A DNA stretch of 64,000 nucleotides from Blastomussa wellsi (taxonomy: Eukaryota; Cnidaria; Anthozoa; Scleractinia; Plerogyridae). The notes beneath the pieces are model-generated. The model searched no databases. It had not been told where the DNA came from and worked only from the letters and a program-made list of their open reading frames with translations. This document shows positions 43,996 through 57,635 of this stretch, piece by piece (the first letter of the stretch is position 1; each line of letters starts with the position of its first letter). The DNA lies in contig OX393563.1 of NCBI GenBank assembly GCA_947652115.1, positions 27,391,867 through 27,455,866 of the forward strand. Direction: 5' to 3'. Made by a program: the position numbers and the translations under genes.

Positions 43996-46612
43996 AATAA
44001 TTGTATTTCCATTGCAAAAGTTACAAACATATTCTTGTTATTTTCAGGCTCACTCCATCAAGGACATGCCTGCTGCTGTTGCGAATGTGGTAATGAAGGC
44101 TGCCCAACCAATTGCTGATGCCAAAGACAGACTAGTTGGCCACGTCTTCGTCCCTCCTCAAGTGATGACCGATTACCTCCTCTCGTCTCGACCCATTCAG
44201 TGGATTATCCCTCAAATCGTCGCAGTCGAAGACATGAGTAAAATGGATATCACGATGGAAGAAATCGAAGACACATCGGAATCAGAGGAAAATGACAAAG
44301 AGTCATCGTGAAGAGACAAAATTAATTTTTATTCTTTCTAACTTAAAAATATATTATGTTTGGTTAAATACACAACTACATGCATATGAAGGATCATTTT
44401 TATCAGTAATTATATAACATTCATACTTCATTTTAAAAGCTCGCATCAAAAATTAATTAATATATGTGTTGGCTGTTCCCTAAGCAGTCATGATTATTCA
44501 TACTGATCAGTGAACTATAATAATAAAATATTGTTGATTAGAAAATTTAAACATAAAAGCACTGATAGTCTTGTTGCAATTTTTGACCAGTTTCGTTCCA
44601 GTGACATAATTGTAATAAGTCCGTAGTCAGCTGGCAGTGACAGTATTGGACATGAGTGTGGTGTTGACGTTATTTGAGATATGAAAGAGTCAGATCCTAT
44701 CTATTGTGTAGATTTGTGATTAAACAATAAACTAAATTTTAAAACAACTTGTTACTTGGAACTTTCCTTCTAGTATTACAGTGCGACCAGGAAAACCATG
44801 AACACCTAAAATTATTACTGAAATGTTTATTGTTTCACGACCAATCAGATGCAGGATGAAACTGCAAGAAGCAACCACAGCAAACTGCAAGAGTAATTAG
44901 TTAAAAGGTTTCATTAGTCACGAAACATGTTGGCTTTTTCTTCCATAAGTATACCGTTAACAAAACTCAAATTATTATTCTATTTGAGAGCTAATGCTTA
45001 TGCATTAGCAGAGAATAACTATGAACAATATTTCACTGGTAAGAGATGTTGAATCGAACAAACACTATCAGACACAGTCAGACAGCACATCTGAGAGCTA
45101 CTTGAATTATCTTGAATCTTTTTAAAATATTCTTTGCTCATGCATAAGCTCAGAAATAGAACTAGTTTCTAACTGTGATATCGTGGAAGAAAAAGCCAAT
45201 TGTTGTTTCATGCATAATCCAAACCTTTGTGGCCACTGCAGTTTCATCTTGCATCTGATTGGTTGAGAAACAACCTTTCAGAAATAATTTTAGGTGTTCA
45301 CGGTTTTCTGGGTTGTACTGTAAAAAAAAAAAACAAAACAAAACAGAGGCCAGTTGTGTGAGCCCTGCAGGTTCGCTTCTCTTAGCTTAGAGCATCTTTA
45401 CCATTAAGAGAAAAATAATGCCAGTAAGAATTGGAGAATCAGAAAATTTTGGACACTATGACCGATATTTTTCTCACTGGATTAGGCTTATTTTTCAATT
45501 TTTCCTCAAATGACGGATGTTTAAGCAATTACTCATGCTCAAGTTTTTTTTTCACAATGCACTGCACATAAAAAAATAATCCTATCTTTACTAAAGAAGG
45601 GCCAGTGTATGCAAATGCTAACGTCTGTGCAGTGAGAAGCTGAAAAGTGTTCAAATACCTTCTTTACAAAGTTCTGTCTAACTTCCATGGCCACACACAC
45701 TTGGAAAGTTAACGTTTTACTATTTTTCCATCCTGGCAATAAAGGGCAAACACACAACACAATCTTTATTATATTAAATTATTGAAAATAAAATAGAGTT
45801 CTTCCTGCCTGGACTAACCATAGGTCACCATAGGGGCTAGAGGAGTCAACTACTTTTCTTTCTTCATAAACTGTATTTTAAATTTACTTTGTTTCAAGAT
45901 AGTGTGCTTCAACCATATCCATACACCCCACAATGCAGTCTTTCCAGCTGTTGAAAGGGTTATCACAAAGCTTCCGCCCTGACCAACAACTGCTTAAACC
46001 CGAGGCACATTCCTTTTGCAGCTTATTGAAACTCCTTGTGAACTCGACGTAGGATGCAACAAATATATTTTGATGCACTCACTTCTGAAAGAGCAGGTAA
46101 TGCTGTTCACTGGATAGTGATTTATCCAATGGATGGCTACAAGTAGGATAGAAGTTTAAGTTCAATTTAGTTATTTAAAGCAATGTAACAGCAATGGCAC
46201 TTTTGATTATGTTGACAGCTACTGGGGTCAAAACAAGGAAAGGAAGATGGTTTGGGTTTAAGCAGTTGTTATAAGAGTGAGGTGTTGTTTGACGACCCAG
46301 ATTATGACTGCGAAAATTGAGAATCTAACCTCGGGGCAAGATCATCGGAATTCTGTACCTTTCATGGGATGAAGATAAATGTTTTCTCCTTGAACTGTGC
46401 TGGAATGTATTATTAAAGTCAAGTGTTACTGATTGATGAAATTAAGGTGGTAAATATTATTATATAGCTTCAATGCCTGTATTAAATTTAAATCATTCTC
46501 CACCTGTGAAATTAATATACTGAACGGTCACACTTGAAAGCATGTCACTATGTAGTCAGTTGTTCTTCTTATGCCATATTTTCTCCTTTTACTTGCGTAC
46601 TTCCTTGACTGA

Positions 46613-48566
46613 TCATGGACCCTTTTTACCATACTTGAGCTCTTGTGTCAAAGTGATAAGTTTGTGCAAAGCAGCATCTGAGCGCCACCTTAAAATTGGC
46701 AGAAAATCAAACCTGATCATTAATGTTAAGCTGAAGTGAAACGGTGCAAGAAAGAACTCATTTGCAAGATCCAGGAACTTAAAGAGCATGTTGTCTTCTT
46801 TGGTGGGTAGACGCTGTGGAGTTTCACCTTCAAAGATGACGTGACCCATGAATTGAAATGAGAGGCACACACCAATGACAATGCATCCTTGAAAAGTCGT
46901 CACACCAGTGTGAACAAACAAAGCATAGTATGCCATGATATTGTAAACAATGGAATAGATGAACTGTGGAGGAGGAGCAGAAACAGAGGACATGGTAAAT
47001 TACAAGTGAAACAGAAATGGACCACAATGAAATAATATACACATCTTGAGGCTAATGCCAGTGATCCCAAACTATGTGTTCATGAAAATTGCTGACAGAA
47101 AATATCACAACTTCAGGACTGTAGCTAGCAGGAGCCAAGATGAGGCACCTGCCTCGATTTTATCCCAAAATTAAGTATAGTTCAACCTCCTTACAGATTA
47201 ATACTATTATGGACCCTCTCTCAGTAACATGGGCAATGGACACTAAATCTCGGCCCCGAAACAAGAGAGACATCACATTTCCAAACACTGAGAAGAGAGT
47301 TGAAAATATGACGCATAGCGGGGTCCGAGTATTTTTGACGAACTTTGAGGTGTTTGGAAATTTAACAAAACACTCTCGAGTGGTTGATCTATCTTCTCAG
47401 TCGAAACAAAAACAACAGAGAAGACAAAGAAAAAAAAATTGTAGGAACCTATGCTAATTAAGATCAGATTTCCAAACCATGGTCATGGTTGTGATTTCCT
47501 TTGTTTTAACCTGATGAATGTTTAAATGAGTTTGGGAATTACTTATAAAATGAACCTCTTTACCTGAAAAGCAATAAAAAACTCAGACTCGTACCAAGTC
47601 GCTATTTATGGGCTCAGAGAAATTCGTTCCTTCCCATGAAACCCTGCATGCCTTTATCTTCACTAGTATCCAGTCTTCTCTCGTCCCTAGAACCCGACTG
47701 GGTACGAGTCTAAAAAAGTGCATGAACATGCTGAAAGCAGTGTTTCAAAGCTTCTAGATTTTAAAATTTTCTTGGGCATTTTACAGGTGGGGGACAGGAG
47801 GCATTCCCCCAGACCCATCCCAAGCATCTCTTATCTCACACCTTTGGCACATGTGGCAAATGTATATTTTGTGACATTGGGAAGTTGTGCACTTTACCAA
47901 TGAAAGTGACTCAGAATACAGGAAATTGCATTTCTGAGGGTTCAAAATTTTAAAAATTTTCTATCCCAAAGCCCCGTAGAAACGTTCAGCCTTCGCCGCT
48001 CACAAATTTTTGCCAGCGGAGCGCCATGAAAGCCCAGTTATATCCCTGTAGCGAAACAGTTTCTCCCAAAACAAACATGACGGGTACAGTTACGTGCACT
48101 TCAAAAAAAACCAGCAACATTTGCAGTTGTACGTTAGGTGACATCGATCTCCAAAAGCAACATCACAACACGGCTATCCCCCTTGGAACGACCCAATAAT
48201 ACTAAATAGCTAAATAGCTATAATGCCACCTAACCTAATCTAACAATGCACAACTATTTTCCAGGTATAATGTGAACTTAAACATTATTAGTTGATTATT
48301 AGCAGATGGACACCCCTCAAACTAATATTAATACAAAGGAAAAATATAGTTTGTTTGGTAGGCATCAATGCTGTTACCTACCCCCATAGGTGGCTCTTGT
48401 AAAATACACAAGAGGCACTTTAACATAATTAGTAAATACTGTAGTGAGAATGGCAAAAAATTGCAACCAATGCACAGAATTGCCCAAGCCATAGGCCAGG
48501 ATGCTAGGACATGAATCACAACATTCCTGTAAAAAAGAAAAATGAATTGGTCAATAAACTTATTAT

Positions 48567-48623
<57 letters not shown>

Positions 48624-49042
48624 ATCGATCGATCAATCAATCAATCAATCAGTAAGTCAGTCAGTCAGTCAGTCAGTCAGTCAGTCAGTCACTAACTCAC
48701 TCAGTTCGGACACCCATGCATTTGAACTGTATCATATTTAAGAAACGATTGCAAATGACTTAAAGCTGTACATTCAGAATACATTAATATTAATCAATGA
48801 CTCTAGGGTTTAATAGCCTTTTTAAGTTGACAAAGGGTTGGCATATTAAATAGCCTTTTAACTGGATTTCTTGGTGTGTCCCACCAAGAAACCCAGGGCG
48901 AGATGAAGACGTTTCTTTAATTTAAAGACAGCAAGCTAGTACAATAGATCTCCACTTACCAGAGTTTCTTATGCGAAAAACGTTTAGTAGCAGTTTGCAT
49001 GGCGCTGTCAACAAAATAAGCAAACCCCAAATTCAAAGACAT
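46613..49042 (-). CDS. Mpo1-like / DUF962 membrane protein, 3 exons
   Basis: Exons 49042-48960, 48526-48382 and 46963-46613 join in phase (2, 0) to 192 residues. The start MSLNLGFAYFVDSAM is followed by NVVIHVLASWPMAWAILC (hydrophobic) and, in exon 3, QFMGHVIFEGETPQR and ANEFFLAPFHFSL. This is the family pattern of YGL010W/Mpo1, namely QFxGHxxFExxxPxx then xxxLAPxF. Yeast Mpo1 is an ER dioxygenase that oxidises 2-hydroxy fatty acids in phytosphingosine breakdown, using Fe(II)-binding histidines. Conserved His are visible in NVVIH, FVHTGV and FMGH. Function in animals is inferred. The last exon exists a second time at 38250-38600. The gene is divergent from the SKI/DAC-like gene across 1.1 kb. 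Confidence 0.75.
48567..48702. repeat. (AATC)n / (TCAG)n microsatellite
   Basis: aatc units change to gatc, back to aatc, then to cagt units. Lies in the intron before the Mpo1-like second exon. Confidence 0.95.
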
Positions 49043-50147
49043 CTTGCCGTTTTAGTAGCCGTGAGAGCAAAGAGTGTTCACGAAAATCCAAACTGAATTC
49101 ACAGTACCCTTGAACGACTGCAACATCAGTCACGCAATACTTCACCACGGCTCGTCACGCTTTGTTTTTTCATAGTTCATGAAGCTATTTTTTGCGGAAA
49201 ATATAACAAAAGTGGGGCACTAGAGGTAAAAGAAAAAATAAGTTTTCAGAATAACTTTTTCGAATCGAATCGAGAACAAAATAGCCAATAGTTTGCAAAT
49301 ATTCACAGCTGTCCATAGCCAACTGCTCTTCCTCACACCAGCTCTTCCTCAGTCTTCGAATGTTCTTTGTTCAAGGGGTGGTTGCTTAGTTCCTTGAATT
49401 TGTTCCTTGCAGGCTACTTCAACAAAGGAAAGAAAGTCATCTTTGTTTGTTGAGCAGGTAGATGTGCTATTGTTTTTTAATCCTTTTATTTATTGATCAA
49501 AAGAACGCGAGCTTGTCTTAAACCGCTTAAACCAGTTTTTTTGAAGATTACTGTTTTCTTGCGACTACTGTCGTCGTGGTGTAGAAAATTTGCGTACAAA
49601 ATTGGTTTGACAGCGAGACACATGCATCTATTCTACAAATGTGTTCGAAATTTGTCAGGTTTTGAATAGCGCATTGCCATCAGTTCACTGAGTTCAGCTG
49701 GAGTAACAACTGAACTCAAGATATAAAAATTGTAAAATTGCCCCCCAACATATGTTGTGGTTCAAAGTATGGGTAAAATATGGAGCTCCGCTTTTTGGCT
49801 AGGCTAAATCTATATATTATAACCTACAGACAAGCTGGGTATGCATAATTCAAACTGGTTTGCCAATTTTTTTGTCTATATTACTTGTTTGACACTGAAG
49901 TTTTTGCATCAACAGGATCGCTTATTATCACTCAACCCTCCTATAAAAAATTCCAGGATCTGTCCCTGGTACCTTCAATCCAGAGTCTGGGGTGAAGACA
50001 CAAAATGTGTACATGAATTATGCACTTTTTAATATTACTTATTTTTTTCAGGGTTAATTTATTGACGGTGTCTTGAGCATGGAAAGCAGCTAGCATACCA
50101 TTAGTGTATCATAAATCTGGGCAGATAGCTTGGAAAGAAATCACGAC
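49043..50147. other. Divergent intergenic region
   Basis: Holds the 5' sides of the Mpo1-like gene and the SKI/DAC-like gene. A good acceptor (tttttttcag at 50042-50051) suggests a 5' untranslated exon of the latter that starts further left. Confidence 0.5.
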
Positions 50148-53100
50148 ATGTCTGCAACTGAAACAAACATAGTAAATTCTAACAGTAAAATAGGCATGAC
50201 CACAAATGATGCTGTCGTGATTGCCACCACTGAGATGGAGGAGATCCAAGATCCTACAGGTGATGGACAGCTTCAGAGTCGCCTTCAAGAGCATTTCCAA
50301 AGAGAGACTGGTACAAATAGGGCACATGTGAGTGAGAGACAAGAGAAAATTCCAGTTGTCAGTATACCAAGATTTCTTCATGACAGTAGAAGGGTAATTA
50401 TTTTCTCTGATGCTTGCCAGGCCGTTCGTGAGATCTGGGGGTCATACTACTGCAATTTACAAAACTTGTTGAAAAGGCATGGACTTGCCACACACAGGTT
50501 TGACCAATCAGAGTTGAGAATGTTAAAGAGTATTGGAGCAGTTAATATACAGGTGAAACAGTGTTCCTTTATTGCCGAGGAGGATTTTTTTCAACTTCTA
50601 ATCAAATATGATGAAAACTGCAACACAGATAATGCCAAATATATCCAGTTTTCTCATCCAGTTGATATCAACAGTTATCATTCAGGCCACGAACAAAGGG
50701 GCAAAACACAAGTTGAACTTGGAGACATCAACAACCCATTACAAGACACAACCTTTTCGTCATTTAAAGTTCATGCATTTTCTATTGAAAAAGAGGATTT
50801 TATCTCCTTGTCTGAAATAAACAGCTTGTTTGAAACACATTTTAAGAGGCCAGAACTTTTAACCCAGGTCTTGTTAAACCTAAAAGTAGATGTTGGCAAG
50901 TTGAATGTTAGTGAGCTGCAAAGAATTGAAATCCAGTTTGGTATTGAGAGAAGTCTGAGCAAATTGTACATAAAAAGGAAAGAGTTTGAGAGAGTTTTAC
51001 AATATACTTCAGCTTTTCTTGATAAAAATCTTCCGAGCATTACATGGATCCATTTAGGGGAATTGACTGTGTCTTGCACAATGAAAGCACTGAAAGGGCC
51101 AAATACTGGTATGACTGGATTGGGTTCTTTCTCATCTTTGACAGCTGCGACATTACACATTCCTGAAAATGAATCAAATGTTGCCAGAGAATCTACATCT
51201 TCCAATATTTTCGAAAAGGTAAACACAACTGATGATCACAGCAGTGAATCCTTGAGCACCTTATGTAAGGATGGTACTGTGTTTGGATCTGGTGCTTGTG
51301 ATGTCTTGTCAGCTGTATTACCCACTGCAGCAGAAACTGAAAGCACACTTGCATCAGAAGCAGCAACCACAAGTGATACCGCATATGTAATTCGTACTCT
51401 TCTGGTAGATAACAAGGTTGTTGTGTGCATTCCTGATCTTCACAAGGCTGTGATCGACATGTACGGGCAAAGTGTACAAGTGGGGAATTACATGAATCGT
51501 CTCAATATTCCAACGCATCGTTTCTCGAGAGTTCTTCTAAAGCGCCTCAAAGCACACAACATCTTGAGTGCTAAAGCAACATTGTGCACATACATTACCA
51601 AGGCAGATGCGGCAAGGCTACTCAACATGTACAGTGTTTGCAATCTAGGTGATGATGGAAGTGACAGCCTTCACAGAACTGCATGGGGTGAACCAATTGT
51701 ACTGGAAAATTCCAGTAACAAGGTGACTGAAGATTCTCAGAGACAAAGATGTCAGGTCAAACAAAGTAATAATCAGGCTACTTTAAAAGTTCCCTTGTTT
51801 TTCATAAATTGCGAGATTGTTGTCTCGATGCCAGATGTTCACAAAGCTGTCCAGTTATTGAATGGTCAAAGTGTCCAGTTGCATTATAACCTTGAAAAGT
51901 TAGGGATTGCCAAACACAAGTATTCTTATGCTGAAGTAAACCATCTGAAAGTTCTAAGTCATATTAAGAGACCAAGTTTGTGCACATACATTAGCAAGGC
52001 AGATGTCGATAAACTTTTACAGTTCTATGTTACCCCTGAGAATGAAGCCAAGTTGAATTTAATTGAATGGCAACCACCAATAGCAGTAGAGAGAGTAATC
52101 AGTGGCACTGTCGAGTCTGGTGGCAGTTCTAGCCGAGATATAGAATCTGTCAGCACAGACAACAATGATGATGACACTGCAGATAATGATAATAGTGATA
52201 ATGCTGCAGAAGTCGAGACCGCTGAAGATTATTCCATAACTGATCTTTACAAGGTTTTTGTGGGCGATGACCTAGAGTCCATCCATGGCACTAATGAGAT
52301 GCTTGACGAACCAAGGACTTTGCAATCAGCTTCCCCATTGTCTTTGTCCTCGTCACCAACTGTCAGTGTCTTGCCGCCTGTACAGAGTACTGTGACCACT
52401 TCAGACTCAAGAGATAGACTAAACTCATCTAGAGCTCAGCTACAAGCAAGCACAAGTATGACAATGCCTTTACGTCATGTATCTCCGCCAATGTATCTCC
52501 AGAACCTACCTGACAGAGCTGTCAATCAAGCAGGAGTGGATGTCAATTCAAAACTATCTGATGCATCCACTGGAAGAGCTAGTGGTTTAGTTATGTCGCA
52601 AACTTGTTGTAATAGTCTCTTTTCCTCAACACAGACAGATGTTTTGAGTCAGGTCTTAAGCCATGTCATGACCACATCAAATTATTCCTCCTGCATTGCA
52701 GCAAGTGGTGTAATTACAACAACCCCCAGTGGTCACTCAACAAATACAAGTGATGGTAGAGCAAAGCAGCTTCCTTCAACAGGCTCATTGCATTTTGAAA
52801 GTTTTGGTAAGTCATTAATTTAAATCAACTTACAAAAGTGTACAGTAATATAGTATTCTCTTGATGTACCATTATTCTCAGAACAAAGTAAAACAAAGTT
52901 ATTTTAGAAGAATTGACATTTTGAGCATAACATCTGCATATGGAAGACTGCAAACTGTCCGGACAGTCTTTAATTACTAAAATTCTTCTTTTTCATAAAA
53001 AAAGATCTGAACAGGTTAATTGAGGTGCCAAGAATTAGTTTTTTTTTTCATAATAGTATAGTTTCCATCTTTGTTTGTTTTTCTGTCCTTTTACCTGTAT

Positions 53101-54928
53101 GTCCTTCTGTGTCTGTCTTTTGAGCTGTCTCGCTGGCTGTCTTTTTTTGTCTCTGTGTCCACAGGTCTGTGTGTCTAGCCAACCATCCACCAGTCTGTCT
53201 GTCTGACTGTTTGCACCTGTCTGTATCTGTTGGGCTATCTCAGTGTCTGTTGACGTCGGCCTGTTCCTGCATCCGTCTATCTCTGTATCTGCTCGTCTGT
53301 GACTCAATCTATTGGTTTGTCTCTTTTACTGTCTGTCTGCCTATTATTATTAAATTTATTAATAAGTAATTAATTTTCCAACAGACCAATGCCATCAAAG
53401 CTCCAAACGACCAAATGAGGCTTCCGTGAGTGATGCAGGATCATCATGGCTGGAACAGCAGGTTAAAAAGTACAGAGGTACTTCTGGATCTCATTTTTTA
53501 AACTTTTTTTATGTCAATGTTCTTCTTTACCTTGATGCTCAAACATCCTCTCCTTGTTATTTCAGCTGACAATGAGGATATTTTGAAGACCTTACAGCGC
53601 AAGGAAACAGAAATGAAGATTTTACATGGTAAGGATTATGTCAACAGATACTATTAAATAAATAAAAGTAAAGCTTGACTTGTTGAATTTCCTTCGTAAG
53701 TTGGATTTCCCATTGTGTTAATAATAATGATGATGATGATTATGGCGATGACTGTGATGTTTATGACGATAACGATGTTGATTTCTATGGCGACAATGTG
53801 ACCGTTAGTTGCAAATGGGCGTAAAAATTATTGGTAAATAGTCAAAACTAAACAAAACAATGTAATTGTTTACAAGTCATGTAGTAACTATTTCACGAAT
53901 CAGAAGCTTAAAATAGCATCAAAGACTAAAACAGGTAAGTCTTTCGATTCAGATGCACTTTTTTCAACGTATCCTCTGTTTAAAAACCTGAGCAGCTAAC
54001 CAGTAAAACAAATAACGAGAAAGATAACAAAGAACATCGAAACAACGTACAACAGGAGAGTAATAACTCCAAAACGAAACATTTCACAAGCTCTTACACT
54101 GAGGTAAACCCTTTTTGTCGTCCTTGGTACAGTGAACCGAAACGTTTTGGCATTGCAAATGGTGCAATTGATGTTGTTAGATGGAAACATTTTTGTTGCA
54201 ATGCTTGCACAGTACGAGATTTACGGAAAATTAAAGCTGGCGTAAATATGCCTAAAGTTGCATATTTAACTTTACGCTATGCAGTAAAGCTCAGTAAAGA
54301 TTGGAAACCCGCATTTACGCTACTGTGCGTAAAGTTGGTGTAAACTTGACGTAAAGATGACATTTAAAAAACTTTACGGCAACGTAAAGTTTGCTTAAGT
54401 TAGTCTTGTTACGCAAGCTTTAGATGTGAGTGTAAAGCTGATGTAAAGTTAAAAATCTTAAAGGTGCCGTAAAGCTTCGTAAAGTAGACATTTACGTCGA
54501 CTTAACGTGAGCTTTACACCACAGTAAAGTTTTCTTTTCATGCTGTGTTGTGATGCCATTTATCGTCAGATGCATATCAAGACCAAATCAGACAGGAAAG
54601 AGAACTCAGGCTGTCAGCACAGAGAGAGTTGGATGAAATTAAGAGTAAGTGTCGGCCATGACCACTTTTTATGTTCGTTGTTCTCCGGAAAGTGTTCCAT
54701 ACTCGGAGACCCGAGGGCAGTTAGTCGGTAAGCCCGGCAACATTCGGAAGAAAGAGTGGGTATACGTGAGCTTTTTGTTGCATGTCTTATTCTTTGGAAA
54801 CGTTTTTATTGACGAAAAGCATATGAAATAATTCAAATAAGAACTGCGGATGTAGATGAAATTGAGAAATGATCACTGCAACGAATCTCCAATTTATGCA
54901 ATATGGAAAAAGACTTGCCCTGGATTCA

Positions 54929-54962
<34 letters not shown>

Positions 54963-57603
54963 GAATACCGGTGCGATGTTCTACCAATTGATCTACGAGC
55001 TACCTTCGACTTACGAACCACAATATCGACTGGGACTCTGCTTTCTGTTTGACCTACAGCACTAACTATTTTCAACGACTGACTTTGGAAGGCTGGTTTA
55101 CTAACTTAGAACAGAATCCTCTCAACAGAAGTCAACAACTACCGGCACCGTACAAACGACTAATTCACAACATGGACAAAACAAACAGACCGAATAGAGC
55201 GACCGAACTTTACCGACGGATCGAAACCGACCAATCACGACCGACGACATCAACTACTCGAGTCTTACAGCCAATAACATCGTGGCTAAACTGACCAACA
55301 GTTCTCACGAACTAGACTTATAACATTCGACTGACTAACAACTCTTCAGTCACATGACTCTGGTGATGACTTCCGCTCAGGTTGTCAAAACGTCAGCCAC
55401 TGTCACCGACAGCAGTGCTTCTCAGGACTACCCTCACCCGGACGATCAAACTACACGATCGACTGTTACCCCCAGGTTCAAACCACTTACTGTACGAGCT
55501 ATGAAGCCACGCATTGGGAGCGAGGTCAATTTATTGAGTTCGTATTTTCCCGTGAGGAGTGAAATGACGTAACAGAGCTCAGCATATGAAGCATTTGAAG
55601 TAATTCATCCCACCGGTATTCGCGAGGTCACGGGTTCAAATGCTGTTGAAGTCCTGAACTTTTTCTGGCTACCCAGATTGCATTGATTGGGTTAATGGAG
55701 CTTGAAATATGCACGAAAACGCTTAGAATTTTCCGTCAAAAACTAGGAGGAAAATTTCCCTCACTTACCCATCGCTACTCCATGTTAACCTTTCCCTTCT
55801 CATTGATGCTTTCTTGGCAATTCTTGAACCGAAAGCAAGCCCAGTAAAGGGCCAACCAATGCATCAAAACGACACGAAGAAAAGGAGAACCGAAAAGCGA
55901 AAAAAAAAGAAGGAACAAAAACGAAAAGGTGGGTCACTTTCTCTCGAATTTTGATTTGTGCGCATGCCCGAGCTAAAATGTCATTAAATGCGATGCTAGT
56001 GAAAAACCTGGCATGTCTTTATTTTGCAAATACATTTTCTAGAGATGTGGAGCAGATTTAGCCTATAACTGACCAGAAAATGTTCAAAATGTCGAAAAGA
56101 CGCGTTTTCTTTGCAACAATCACTGCAATGATCATTTCTCACTTTCATTATTTTTATTGACAGGCTCCAACACTGAACTTTTACAGAACATCGAAAGAAA
56201 AGAACTGGAAATGAAGATCTTGCACGGTTAGTTTACAGCCCTGGTCGGAAGGCGCATGAATTTAATAAGTTTGCCAAACTATCAACAACTACCATGCGCG
56301 AGGTCAAACGGGAACAACTGTCAGATAGTTGTTCCCGTTTGACCTCGCGGATGATAGTTTTTAGTATCATCGATTATCGTGAAGAATTTGAACAAGTTCA
56401 ACAACTACCGGCTGGATATGAAGTGATAAAATAACCAACGAGCGCGTAGCGCGAGTTGGTTATAATCACTTCATATCCAACAAGGGCGAATGGAATAATT
56501 GTTTTAGTAAATTCTCAAACCATATCTCTTGAATTTTTGTGGGAGGCAGCTCCTGAAACCTGCCAGTGTCGGCCATTATAGAGGGCTGAAGTTAAAAACT
56601 TAGCGCACTATTTTCCATATGACGTAAAACTCCGACTATTGGCTCATAGTCGGATTTTTTTAGCCAATCAAAAAGCTAGAAATGCAATAGTCGGAGCTGA
56701 GAATATACTAAACTATAATGGACCGTTTGACCTGCGATTTACTATTAAGGGTAATTGTCACAATTAATAACAGTAATAGTACTGAGTGGAATACAATTCA
56801 GGGAGTAATCGGGCGAGTAGCTCTTACCAGTTACAGTTCACCACTAAATTTTCTCCGATTTTCATTGGTCTAAATTAAACACGTGACGCGATAGTGTTCA
56901 TCCGCGGAGGGCACTATCAGCGCATAGTGCCGTCCGAGAAAAATGCCCTGATGGATAGTGCCCGTCCGTGAAATTTTTTGTAAACAAGCGGGCTTTCGTT
57001 GATCTGCATTTGGAGGGTTTCTTGCCTGATTTTCGTTTATTCGAACATTTCGGCTTGCAGCAAAAAAAAAATCAAGATGCTAGTTTGAATGTGCACGCGG
57101 AAGAAAATTTAGTGGTGAACAATAAAGACAATGTAGTGTTCCTGTCTCGGCACTATCGATCTAATAGTTGCCCCTACAGTGTCCGTAAGCACAAAAATAT
57201 TGCAAATAAATCTTTGAAATGAACGTATATATCTCTGTCAAATGTTGTTTAAATGGACCCATAAAGTAAATTTATTCGATTGGTGTGGTTCCTTGAAGTA
57301 AAAATTCGCATTTAGCGACCACATTTCTACTTGCCTAACAGCCACAAGGTGGCAGGATTCGATGTCCTCTGGGCATAAAACTTCAAAAATTTTAAACTTC
57401 CCACATTGATTTTTTATTCCTTTTTTCACAGTCTGCCGAGAATTGTAAATAAAATCAATTCATGGAAAAAAATGTAGGGGTCACCGTCCATTTAAAAGAG
57501 TAAACTACCAGCAAAGCTACGAAACGGCTTCTGGCCCTTTGTTTTTCCTCAGCGCGCGTGCTCGATGGATGACGTGGGTGACGAATTCCGTGCGCAGTAA
57601 CGA

Positions 57604-57635
<32 letters not shown>

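Larger units (their letters stand above)
40775..44311 (+). pseudogene. Duplicate perilipin exons 2-5, no exon 1
   Basis: Exons 40775-40857, 41568-41864, 42581-42739 and 44048-44311 match perilipin exons 2-5 with intact splice sites and, as far as I can compare, no amino acid change. The first exon is missing; it would lie in or before the gap. Read as a gene it is 5' truncated; read as a second haplotype it is complete from intron 1 on. Confidence 0.85.
40280..47871. repeat. Segmental duplication, copy 2 (about 7.6 kb)
   Basis: Counterpart of 32210-39501. It carries a 191-bp extra segment at 40435-40625 and lacks perilipin exon 1. The first bases after the gap (40225-40279) have no match in copy 1. 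Confidence 0.95.

Noticed and set aside
48567..48702. CRISPR-like or coding repeat
   Set aside because: Simple tetranucleotide microsatellite with no spacers; the translated Asn/Gln/Ser run is an artefact.
53035..53369. Frames rich in Thr/Gln or Cys/Leu
   Set aside because: Products of the diverged TGTC repeat within an intron.
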